The notes under the pieces were generated by a model. That model was not told the DNA's origin. It made no database searches and worked only from the letters and a program-made list of their open reading frames with translations. From NCBI GenBank assembly GCA_035282865.1, contig DATEVB010000021.1, positions 1 through 15,350 of the forward strand: a DNA stretch of 15,350 nt. The letters are read 5' to 3'. The stretch's first letter is position 1, and each line of letters starts with the position of its first letter. The stretch is from UBA4744 sp035282865. Lineage in GTDB: Bacteria > Actinomycetota > Acidimicrobiia > Spongiisociales > UBA4744. The position numbers were made by a program, and so were the translations under genes. This document shows positions 7,463-13,815 of the stretch, piece by piece.

Positions 7463-7506
7463 CAGTCCCTGTCAACGGATCGTCGAATGAGGCGAAGGGA
7501 GCGCAG

Positions 7507-8334
7507 GTGATCCGGGTTGTAACTGACTCATCGTGTGACCTACCCGGTGAGCTGGTCGCGACACACGGCATCGAGATCGTCCCGCTGACCATCAGGTTCG
7601 GCGATCGAGAGTACGCCGACCGCACCGACCTGACCACGGCTCGGTTCTGGGCCGAACTGAAGACGTCCTCCGATCTCCCTGAGACATCGGCACCGAGTGC
7701 TGGGGACTTTCGGGAGAGGTTTGCGAGGCTGGCGGATGAGGGAGCGGATGGCATCGTTGCCGTATGCCTGAGTTCGAGTCTCAGCGCCACCTATCAGGCA
7801 GCTGCCATCGCCGCCGAGCAGACCAGGCCGATTCCGGTCAAGGTGGTGGATTCGCGCAACGTGTCTATGGCTCTCGGATTCCAGGTACTCGAAGCAGCTC
7901 GGGCGGCCGCCCGGGGCGACAACCTGGAGCAGGTGGCGGCAGCCGCCCTCGCTGCTCGCGATCGCACCAATTTCGTGGCGGCACTCGATACCCTCGAGTA
8001 CTTGCAGCGAGGTGGTCGGATCGGAACGACCCGTGCTTTCCTGGGTGGCTTACTCAACATCAAGCCGTTGCTCACCATGGAGAACGGAGTCGTCGCAGCC
8101 GTCGGCCGTGTCAGAACCCGATCCAAGGCACGTGCAACACTCGTGGAACGGGCAGAGATGTTGGGATCGGATGTCCAGGAACTTGCCATCCTGACGGGCG
8201 ATTCTCCGGATGTCGAAGACTTTCGACAGCAACTCTCCACCGTGATTCCTACCCACCTGATCTCCGAAATAGGTCCCGTTGTTGGTACCCATACCGGGCC
8301 GGAAGTGCTCGGAATCGCCTATCGCCTCAGCTGA
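7507..8334 (+). CDS. DegV-family fatty-acid-binding protein
   Basis: DegV proteins bind a single fatty acid; in Firmicutes the FakB members present it to the kinase FakA for phosphorylation. The 275-residue protein has normal length and the expected landmarks: VVTDSSCDLP (4-13), TSAPSAGDF (60-68), SSSLSATYQAA (89-99), DTLEYLQRGGRIG (161-173), LLNIKPLL (182-189) and the C-terminal GPVVGTHTGPE. The start is a GTG with GGGAG six bases upstream, 44 bases after the acetyltransferase stop. No FakA/DAK-type kinase gene is visible in the window, so its partner is unknown. It is followed after about 50 bases by the pseudokinase gene and may share a transcript with it. Confidence 0.92.
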   Translation: MIRVVTDSSCDLPGELVATHGIEIVPLTIRFGDREYADRTDLTTARFWAELKTSSDLPETSAPSAGDFRERFARLADEGADGIVAVCLSSSLSATYQAAAIAAEQTRPIPVKVVDSRNVSMALGFQVLEAARAAARGDNLEQVAAAALAARDRTNFVAALDTLEYLQRGGRIGTTRAFLGGLLNIKPLLTMENGVVAAVGRVRTRSKARATLVERAEMLGSDVQELAILTGDSPDVEDFRQQLSTVIPTHLISEIGPVVGTHTGPEVLGIAYRLS

Positions 8335-8384
8335 GCCCGCGGCGCCTTTAAGGTGAAGATGAAACAGCCTCCCGGGAGATGCAC

Positions 8385-9689
8385 GTGCCGCCACCGCTTC
8401 CAGATCGCTTCAGCCTAGAAGTGCGGCTGGGCCGTGATCACGATGTTGAAGAGTGGCTCGCTACCGATACGGCCCTCGATCGGCCGGTTCTCATTCGAGT
8501 ACTGGGACCGGAGACATCGACCGATCGACGACAAGCATTCGTGGAAGACACCCGCTCGGGGGCCGCGACTACTCATGTCCACCTGGTATCCGTCTTTGCC
8601 GCCGGGTTGCTCGACGAAGGTGCCTACTCGGTCACTGAATGGGCGGGCGGTGTATCGATGTCCGACCGGTTAACCGCCGGGGAGACGATCCCGGTCGAAG
8701 AATTCCTGCCCAACGCCGCCGGTCTGGCGGAAGGGCTGGCCGCCTTCCATCGAACCGGAGGGATCCACGGAGCGATCGATGCGCGGGCGATCTACTTCTC
8801 CGGTTCTCATCCGGCCAAGCTCGGTTCATTCGGACGCCCTCACGCAGGCGCTTCGGTTGCCGAGGACACCCGGGCCCTGGCGGAGACCCTGGAGACGTGC
8901 ATAACGGGCCGGCCGGCCGGCACAGCCTCACCCTCGCAGGTGGTCGACGGCATCCCCTCTGCCGTCGACAAGGCGCTGCAAGCCGCCCGGCGGGGAGACC
9001 TCGACGCCGCCGGCCTTGCCCAGGCGCTGCATGCCACGACCCAGACCCCAACGACCACGCCGACCGAGCCGGGTTGGTCGTGGCGCTGGCTGGCTCCCGC
9101 GGCACTTTTGTCCATTCTGGCAGTGGGGATCGTGGCGATTGGATTGGTCCTCCCGCCCGGAGCCGGATCTCCCATCCTCTTCCCCGCCGCGCCGGACGCC
9201 AGTACCACAACACTCACGCCGGCGACCACCTCAACGGTGGTCGCCCCCCCTATTGAAGGCGCGCCGACCAACATCGTCAGAGCTTTCTCTTACGACCCGG
9301 AAGGAGACGGCAGTGAACACGACGCGAGCGTCCCCAACGTCATCGACGGTGACCCCGCCACAAGTTGGCGAACCGAGCGGTACTTCGACCCGTTGGCACA
9401 CATCAAGCGGGGTGTAGGAATAGCATTTGAATTGAGCGGCCGACCTGCCCAATTCGTCGCCACCGGCCTCAGCAACGGAGCCGCCTACACCCTCATGTGG
9501 GCGGCCGGCCTCCCCGCCGAAGGAATCGACGGATGGGAGCGGCTCGCCAGTGGCAGCGTGTCGGGCGAACAGGTGACAACTCAGATCCCGGAGCGGGAAG
9601 ACGGTTTCTGGCTGCTGTGGTTCAGCGATCTCCCCGCCCAGGATGATGGCTTCTACGCGTCCCTGGCAGAAGTACGCTTTCTTCCATGA
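8385..9689 (+). CDS. MviN C-terminal-half-like pseudokinase, one TM helix, extracellular domain
   Basis: A 434-residue membrane protein built from a cytoplasmic kinase-like domain (about 6-215), a Thr-rich juxtamembrane linker (216-228), one TM helix (about 237-254), a Thr/Pro-rich stalk and an extracellular beta domain (about 292-434) with AFSYDPEGDGSEHD, VIDGDPATSWRTERYFD and GVGIAFEL. The kinase part is catalytically dead by inspection: there is no glycine loop, the VAIK lysine is Arg38 in VLIRVL, HRD is HGAID (128-132), and DFG is SFG (148-150). From memory, this layout and the extracellular motifs match the C-terminal half of M. tuberculosis MviN (Rv3910), whose pseudokinase binds the FHA protein FhaA. 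The MurJ lipid II flippase half is absent. The gene sits immediately before the sigma factor, as mviN does. GTG 8385 is preferred over ATG 8379 because GGGAG (8374-8378) lies six bases before it and directly abuts the ATG. Its TGA overlaps the next ATG. Confidence 0.85.
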   Translation: MPPPLPDRFSLEVRLGRDHDVEEWLATDTALDRPVLIRVLGPETSTDRRQAFVEDTRSGAATTHVHLVSVFAAGLLDEGAYSVTEWAGGVSMSDRLTAGETIPVEEFLPNAAGLAEGLAAFHRTGGIHGAIDARAIYFSGSHPAKLGSFGRPHAGASVAEDTRALAETLETCITGRPAGTASPSQVVDGIPSAVDKALQAARRGDLDAAGLAQALHATTQTPTTTPTEPGWSWRWLAPAALLSILAVGIVAIGLVLPPGAGSPILFPAAPDASTTTLTPATTSTVVAPPIEGAPTNIVRAFSYDPEGDGSEHDASVPNVIDGDPATSWRTERYFDPLAHIKRGVGIAFELSGRPAQFVATGLSNGAAYTLMWAAGLPAEGIDGWERLASGSVSGEQVTTQIPEREDGFWLLWFSDLPAQDDGFYASLAEVRFLP

Positions 9690-10267
9690 GTTTCCGCTCC
9701 GCCGAGGACGCTCAGTTGGTCTCGTCGTTCTTAGAAGGCGATCGTCGGGCGTTCGACGAGCTCATGCGGGCTCATGAAGACCGTGTGTTCGCCGTCTGCC
9801 TGAGGATCCTCACCGATCGAGAAGCTGCCCTCGATGCCGTCCAGGAGACGTTCATCACGGTCTACCGGAAGGCGCAGCAGTTTTCGGAAGCATCGGCGTT
9901 CAGCACCTGGCTGTACCGCATTGCCGTCAATACCTGTTACGACCAGCTCCGCCGGAGCAGGCGCCACCGAGTTCAGCCACTACCGGAGACAAGCGACCCG
10001 GCCGACGACCGCAGCGAGGACGCACTGGGGTCGGTCGAGCTCCGCCCGGACCTCGACCGAGCTCTGGCGAATCTGGCCCCCGAGTTCCGGGTGGCAGTTG
10101 TGCTGAGTGACCTGGAAGGCCTCCCTTTGCAGGCTGTTGCCGAGGCACTCGACGTTCCAATAGGCACGGTCAAGTCGAGGGTCTTTCGAGGGAGACGGCT
10201 CCTGGCCGAACATCTCAGGAACCTTTCGGGCTCGTCTGCTCATCAAAGGGGTGACCATGATGCATGA
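9686..10267 (+). CDS. sigM: ECF RNA polymerase sigma factor (SigM-like)
   Basis: An extracytoplasmic-function sigma factor of 193 residues. Region 2 (about 22-90) includes FDELMRAHEDRVF, the core-binding helix DAVQETFITVYRKAQQF and the -10 recognition part FSTWLYRIAVNTCYDQLRR. Region 4 (about 123-176) carries the helix-turn-helix LQAVAEALDVPIGTVKSRVFRGRRLL, which reads the -35 box. It starts in an ATGA overlap with the pseudokinase gene and ends overlapping the anti-sigma gene by 11 bases, so the three are probably translated in step. The symbol rests on position (before an anti-sigma gene, trxB, trxA and cwlM, as for mycobacterial sigM) as well as on sequence; the regulon is unknown. Confidence 0.92.
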   Translation: MSFRSAEDAQLVSSFLEGDRRAFDELMRAHEDRVFAVCLRILTDREAALDAVQETFITVYRKAQQFSEASAFSTWLYRIAVNTCYDQLRRSRRHRVQPLPETSDPADDRSEDALGSVELRPDLDRALANLAPEFRVAVVLSDLEGLPLQAVAEALDVPIGTVKSRVFRGRRLLAEHLRNLSGSSAHQRGDHDA

Positions 10268-11051
10268 GCACGACTTCGATTTGATTGCCGCCATCGCGGA
10301 AGGTGCGATGAAACCTCACGAGCAGGCGGTTGCGGAAGCCTCGCTGGCCTCCTGTGAGTCGTGCAACACAGATCTGCAACTGCAGCGGGAAGCACTGGCC
10401 GCACTCCATACCGCTCCCGCCGTCATCATGACCGATTTCGAACGGGCCGCGCTGCACAGGTACGTCGCCGCCCAACGCACCGCGGTTGACAAGAGATCAG
10501 GCTGGAAGCCCACCGTTCCATGGTTCCAGCGATTGCTGCCGGCTATGGCGGCAGCAGCAGCCGTACTGGTCGTCGTCGGGGTCGGAACCGTTTTCGTCAA
10601 CCGAGCAGGTGATGCCGACCTGGTAGCCGAAACCACAACCGCCGCCGGCCAAAGCCCGTACCCGGCTGCCGATGAAGGGAAGGCCGAGGCTAGGAGTGGA
10701 GCCCCAAACGACGATACTGCCGAGGCCCCGACGACGATGGCTGCTCTGGGCGCTCCCCAGTCGAGTATCGAGGAGTACGGCTCCATTACCAGCGCTGAAC
10801 TGGCAAACATCGCCGGCCGGATGGGCAGCTTCGAGGAATCGGACGCCGCCGATGATTACTCGGCGGACAGGTTGCGATCGCTTTCGCTCGACCCTGCTCT
10901 GATATGTTCCGACGTCGCCCTCGACGAAGGCACGATCACGGCGATCGGGCGGGCCACCGTCGATGGTGATGGGGTTGAGATCTACCAGATCGATGACCTC
11001 GTCAAGGTGTACTCCATTGCCGATTGCAGCCTGGTCGCTTCGTTCGAGTGA
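10257..11051 (+). CDS. Membrane anti-sigma factor with degenerate zinc motif
   Basis: A 264-residue partner of the preceding sigma factor. The N-terminal cytoplasmic part (1-90) resembles the zinc-associated anti-sigma fold, with ASLASCESC (Cys33, Cys36). The histidine expected four residues before the first cysteine is Ser29; His21 is the nearest alternative. One TM helix spans about 93-114. The outer part is an acidic Ala/Thr/Pro-rich linker and a small folded domain ending in YSIADCSLVASFE. Only two cysteines, Cys217 and Cys257, lie outside and could form a disulphide. AAGGGG at 10246-10251 is five bases before ATG 10257; an in-frame GTG at 10251 overlaps the ribosome site and is less likely. 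The family normally holds its sigma factor at the membrane until a stress signal releases it. The same role is inferred here from position. Confidence 0.82.
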   Translation: MMHEHDFDLIAAIAEGAMKPHEQAVAEASLASCESCNTDLQLQREALAALHTAPAVIMTDFERAALHRYVAAQRTAVDKRSGWKPTVPWFQRLLPAMAAAAAVLVVVGVGTVFVNRAGDADLVAETTTAAGQSPYPAADEGKAEARSGAPNDDTAEAPTTMAALGAPQSSIEEYGSITSAELANIAGRMGSFEESDAADDYSADRLRSLSLDPALICSDVALDEGTITAIGRATVDGDGVEIYQIDDLVKVYSIADCSLVASFE

Positions 11052-11080
11052 CCAACGGAAGATCCGACCGACGATCTGGC

Positions 11081-11094
11081 TAATCTTCATGCCA
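11081..11094 (+). promoter_or_regulatory. Possible leaderless promoter for the small membrane protein gene
   Basis: TAATCT (11081-11086) lies seven bases before the ATG at 11094. That spacing would place the transcript start at the A of the ATG. No ribosome site precedes the gene, which fits leaderless translation, common in Actinobacteria. No good TTGACA-like -35 box is visible; GGAAGA at 11057-11062 is only faintly ECF-like. Confidence 0.35.
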
Positions 11095-11384
11095 TGGAGG
11101 AATTTGCGACCCGCTTCGCCGATCTGCTCGAGAACACTGCCCTCAAGGTCCGATCGCTGACGGTTGATCGTCTCGATCGAGCCATAAGGATCACAGCTCT
11201 AGGGATCATCGCTGTGACCCTGGCGTTCGTGGCCATCGTTTACCTGATCCGTGCCATTTTCCAGGCGGTGGCCGTTCCACTCGGCGTCCTCAGCGCGTAC
11301 GCCCTCTTTGGGGGACTATTCGTGGTTGGTGGTGCGTTGGTATGGGCAATGCGAAAGCGCCATTCGAAAGAAGACCATGGCTGA
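11094..11384 (+). CDS. Small membrane protein with two TM helices (holin-superfamily-like)
   Basis: A 96-residue protein of unknown function. An amphipathic, charged N-terminal segment (about 1-30) is followed by two hydrophobic helices (about 31-53 and 60-85) and a short basic tail, AMRKRHSKEDHG. The layout recalls the small actinobacterial membrane proteins often labelled as phage holin superfamily III, but there are no endolysin or phage genes here, so a lytic role is not supported. The stop overlaps the trxB start by eight bases, tying it to the thioredoxin genes. No gene sits at this place in M. tuberculosis between the anti-sigma gene and trxB2, as far as I recall. Coding is supported by tight packing with trxB and a coherent membrane topology. 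Confidence 0.7.
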   Translation: MEEFATRFADLLENTALKVRSLTVDRLDRAIRITALGIIAVTLAFVAIVYLIRAIFQAVAVPLGVLSAYALFGGLFVVGGALVWAMRKRHSKEDHG

Positions 11385-12297
11385 GAAAGTAATCATCATC
11401 GGCTCCGGTCCAGCCGGACTGACCGCGGCCATTTACGCCGCCCGAGCCAACCTGAACCCACTCATGTTCGAAGGAAGCCAGGCAGGTGGACAGCTGATGC
11501 TGACCACCGAAGTCGAGAACTTCCCGGGGTTCCCGGATGGAATCCTCGGCCCCGATCTGATGGATCAGATGCGAAAGCAGGCCGAGCGGTTCGATACGCG
11601 CATTGAGACCGTTGATGTCACCAGGGTCGACTTCAGCTCCCGGCCGTTCAAGGTGTGGGTCGGCGCCGATGAACACCACGCCGAGGCGGTCATCATCTCT
11701 ACCGGAGCGTCCGCACGTTGGTTGGACCTCCCCGGAGAGGAGCGGCTACGCGGTCGCGGTGTTTCGGCCTGTGCCACCTGCGATGGTTTCTTTTTCCGGG
11801 ATCGAGAAATCGTGGTGGTTGGGGGAGGCGACTCGGCGATGGAAGAGGCGATGTTCCTCACCAAATTCGCCTCCAAGGTTACGATCATCCACCGTCGAGA
11901 TCAGTTCCGCGCCTCAGCCATCATGGCAAGACGTGCCCTCGAACACCCGAAGATCGAAGTGGTGTGGGACACCGTCGTCGAGGAGATGTATGGAGGCGAT
12001 GAGCTCACCGGCATAAGGATGCGCAACGTCAAAACGGACATGGTCTCCGAGATGGCGACCGACGGTTTGTTCGTAGCCATCGGCCACACTCCCAACACCG
12101 AGATCTTCCAAGGTCACCTCGACATGGATGCGGTGGGCTATCTCACCCTGCGAGGCGACGGCTCGACCGCGACGTCTGTCGACGGCGTCTTTGCGGCCGG
12201 CGACGTAGCCGACTCGACCTACCGCCAGGCGGTGACGGCAGCCGGCACGGGATGTCAGGCCGCCATCGACGTGGAACGTTGGCTCGACCGGGAATGA
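11377..12297 (+). CDS. trxB: Thioredoxin reductase
   Basis: TrxB passes electrons from NADPH through FAD to thioredoxin in the cytoplasm. The 306-residue protein is of low-molecular-weight TrxR length and complete: FAD-binding GSGPAG (9-14), GGQLMLTTEVENFPGF, the redox-active pair CATC (Cys132, Cys135) followed by DG, NADPH-binding GGGDSAMEEA (149-158), HRRDQFRAS, and the C-terminal FAD motif VFAAGDVADS. The ATG at 11377 is chosen because it begins the first beta strand MAEKVIIIGSG and has a purine-rich AAAGAAG just upstream. The open frame extends further upstream but only antisense-like to sense within the preceding gene. It overlaps the small membrane protein gene by eight bases, and thioredoxin follows after 53 bases. 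Confidence 0.97.
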   Translation: MAEKVIIIGSGPAGLTAAIYAARANLNPLMFEGSQAGGQLMLTTEVENFPGFPDGILGPDLMDQMRKQAERFDTRIETVDVTRVDFSSRPFKVWVGADEHHAEAVIISTGASARWLDLPGEERLRGRGVSACATCDGFFFRDREIVVVGGGDSAMEEAMFLTKFASKVTIIHRRDQFRASAIMARRALEHPKIEVVWDTVVEEMYGGDELTGIRMRNVKTDMVSEMATDGLFVAIGHTPNTEIFQGHLDMDAVGYLTLRGDGSTATSVDGVFAAGDVADSTYRQAVTAAGTGCQAAIDVERWLDRE

Positions 12298-12350
12298 CAG
12301 CAGGTCGACGCCTGTTCCACAGTGTACTGATGAGAAGAGGGAGCACATCG

Positions 12351-12677
12351 ATGGGTGAGAATGCAGTGACGGTTACCGACGCCAACTTTGAGGAGGCCGT
12401 CGCCGGAGACAAAGCAGTGCTGGTCGATTTCTGGGCCGAGTGGTGCGGGCCGTGCAGGATGGTCGCCCCAATCCTGGAAGAAATAGCAAAGGAGTATCCG
12501 GACCAGATCACTATCGCCAAGCTGAATGTCGACGAGAACCCGTCCGTCGCCGCTACCTACGACGTCATGAGCATTCCCACGATGATTGTTTTCCAACATG
12601 GTGTCGAAAAAAAACGCATCGTTGGCGCCCGCCCCAAGCACACGATGGTTTCGGAACTGGCTCAGTTCCTCACCTGA
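12351..12677 (+). CDS. trxA: Thioredoxin
   Basis: A 108-residue thioredoxin, the general dithiol reductant fed by the upstream reductase. The active site WCGPC is at residues 31-35 in the usual context DFWAEWCGPCRMVAP, and the cis-proline is Pro76 in SIPTMIVF. Length and motif order are standard, and nothing looks degenerate. ATG 12351 is preferred because GAGGGAG lies about eight bases upstream; an in-frame ATG at 12330 would place this ribosome site inside the gene. Together with trxB it forms a two-gene redox unit, placed as in mycobacterial trxB2-trxC. Confidence 0.96.
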   Translation: MGENAVTVTDANFEEAVAGDKAVLVDFWAEWCGPCRMVAPILEEIAKEYPDQITIAKLNVDENPSVAATYDVMSIPTMIVFQHGVEKKRIVGARPKHTMVSELAQFLT

Positions 12678-12681
12678 GCCA
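12658..12681 (+). terminator. Hairpin at the trxA stop codon
   Basis: TGGCTCAG (12658-12665) and CTGAGCCA (12674-12681) form a perfect eight-base stem with an eight-base loop that includes the trxA TGA. It could terminate or stabilise the trx mRNA. No T-run follows, so it is not a classical intrinsic terminator. Confidence 0.4.
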
Positions 12682-12754
12682 CGAAATGTCCGTGTCGTGA
12701 GTTGGTTCTGATGACTCACACAACGCGGGACGCCGAATCTGCGACCATAGGGTC

Positions 12755-13765
12755 ATGAGGCTGTATCGGTTGGGCGATTCAGGGACTGCGGTCCGGGACA
12801 TCCAGGATCGGCTCGGCGCTCTCGGCTATCTCTGTAGCACCGACCCTCGCAGCGAGTTTGGCGAGGCGACCCTGTCGGCGGTTATCGCTTTCCAGCGGCG
12901 GCGTGGTCTACCGGCGGATGGGATTGTCGGGCCGGAAACCTGGCGCGCGATGTACGAGGCAGGTTTCCGGTTGGGCGACCGTCTTCTCTACCACCGGCGG
13001 CCGATGCTACGAGGAGACGACGTTGCCGAACTGCAACGAAGGCTGAATTCGCTTGGGTTCGATGCCGGTAAGGTGGATGGGGTCTTCGGTTCCACAAGCC
13101 TCCGGGCACTGGTCGACTTTCAACAGAACCGGGGTATGGCAGAAGACGGCATAGCGGGACCCCGAACACTTGCCGAGCTTGACCTGGTCGCCAGAGCAAC
13201 TCAAAAGACGGGTCGGGAAGCGATACGCGAGCGAGAATGGTTGCGCGGTCTCCCCCGCTCCGTGGTCGGCGCCCGCGTGTTCCTCGATCCCGCCTGCCGG
13301 AACGCCGACGAGGCCAGTCAAACCTGGCTGGCAGCCGGCCAAACAGCCCTGATTCTGCAGCAGCAAGGTGCTATCCCACTTCTCTCGCGGAGTAGCGACA
13401 CCCCTCTCCCCGAACGGATCAGGGTACGGCGGGCCAACCGATTGGGGGCCTCCCTCATCGTGTCGTTTCAGCTTCCCTATGCGGAGCCGGCGTCCGTCTT
13501 CTTCTTTGCTTCGTCGATGAGTAGAAGCGAAGCAGGGGCCCTGCTGGCCGCGGCGATCGCGGACCGGATCGGCCTTGGCGTCGAGGGCCGTGCCCATCCA
13601 ATGCTGAAGGAGACCCGCGCCCCCGCCGTCGTCGTTGCGACCCACGACATGAACGAGGAGGTTGGCAAGATGGTGGCTTTGGCCATCTGTCAATTCTTCT
13701 CATCCGCCCGAAGTGACATCGAGGACCCACCTCCCCACGGGACCGGTTTGTCCGGCCTCATCTAA
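12755..13765 (+). CDS. cwlM: CwlM-like peptidoglycan-binding pseudo-amidase
   Basis: A 336-residue cytoplasmic-looking protein (no signal peptide) with two PG_binding_1 repeats, about 4-68 (LGDSGTAVRDIQDRLGALGY to GIVGPETW) and 80-144 (RGDDVAELQRRLNSLGF to GIAGPRTL), and an amidase_3-like domain (about 173-320). The domain keeps scaffold residues such as VFLDP, LLSRSSD, RANRLGASLIVSF and LKETRAPAVVV, but every zinc or catalytic position seen in active amidases is changed: GHGG is ACRN (180-183), the SxHxN histidine is lost in SFQLPY, and the late glutamate is Ala295. In mycobacteria CwlM is not a hydrolase but a regulator that stimulates MurA when phosphorylated by PknB and also binds MurJ/MviN and FhaA. 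Position after trxA and before parB matches the mycobacterial cwlM, so the same kind of role is inferred. The ATG lacks a normal ribosome site. Confidence 0.88.
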   Translation: MRLYRLGDSGTAVRDIQDRLGALGYLCSTDPRSEFGEATLSAVIAFQRRRGLPADGIVGPETWRAMYEAGFRLGDRLLYHRRPMLRGDDVAELQRRLNSLGFDAGKVDGVFGSTSLRALVDFQQNRGMAEDGIAGPRTLAELDLVARATQKTGREAIREREWLRGLPRSVVGARVFLDPACRNADEASQTWLAAGQTALILQQQGAIPLLSRSSDTPLPERIRVRRANRLGASLIVSFQLPYAEPASVFFFASSMSRSEAGALLAAAIADRIGLGVEGRAHPMLKETRAPAVVVATHDMNEEVGKMVALAICQFFSSARSDIEDPPPHGTGLSGLI

Positions 13766-13771
13766 CGGTGC

Positions 13772-13801
13772 CCGCTATAACGTCACGTGATGTTATAGCG
13801 G
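13772..13801. terminator. 30-base near-perfect palindrome with parS-like core, between cwlM and parB
   Basis: CCGCTATAAC (13772-13781) pairs perfectly with GTTATAGCGG (13792-13801), and the centre TCACGTGA (13783-13790) is itself palindromic. Only one symmetric pair breaks the symmetry (G13782 with T13791), which would be a G-U pair in RNA from the + strand. It starts six bases after the cwlM stop and ends 14 bases from the parB stop, ideal for a bidirectional terminator, though without a T-run. The core equals the central eight bases of parS (TGTTTCACGTGAAACA), but the flanks differ, so ParB binding is only a possibility. Confidence 0.55.
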
Positions 13802-13815
13802 CGATATGCGCTTGC

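Noticed and set aside
7460..7474. Inverted repeat TGACAG-TCC-CTGTCA at the acetyltransferase stop
   Set aside because: Six-base arms with a three-base centre are short enough to arise by chance; there is no T-run and no promoter next to it, so neither terminator nor operator is supported.
8127..8136. GGCACGTGCA as another parS-like site
   Set aside because: Only CACGTG matches parS; it lies within degV coding sequence, and no symmetric flanks extend it. The CACGTG at 8382-8387 was rejected for the same reason.
8369..8378. Palindrome CTCCCGGGAG at the pseudokinase ribosome site
   Set aside because: It could mask the ribosome site in an mRNA hairpin only with no loop, which is sterically poor. 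It is more simply a G+C-rich GGGAG ribosome site.
11251..11376. Upstream in-frame extension of trxB to 348 residues
   Set aside because: It lies inside the small membrane protein gene, and standard thioredoxin reductases begin at the beta strand before GSGPAG, matching ATG 11377.
11094..11384. Prophage holin
   Set aside because: The two-helix topology fits, but there are no phage, endolysin or integrase genes nearby, and the gene overlaps trxB in a conserved housekeeping block.
12697..12719. GTGAGT/ACTCAC inverted repeat upstream of cwlM
   Set aside because: A six-base stem with an 11-base loop is weak, and no convincing promoter aligns with it.
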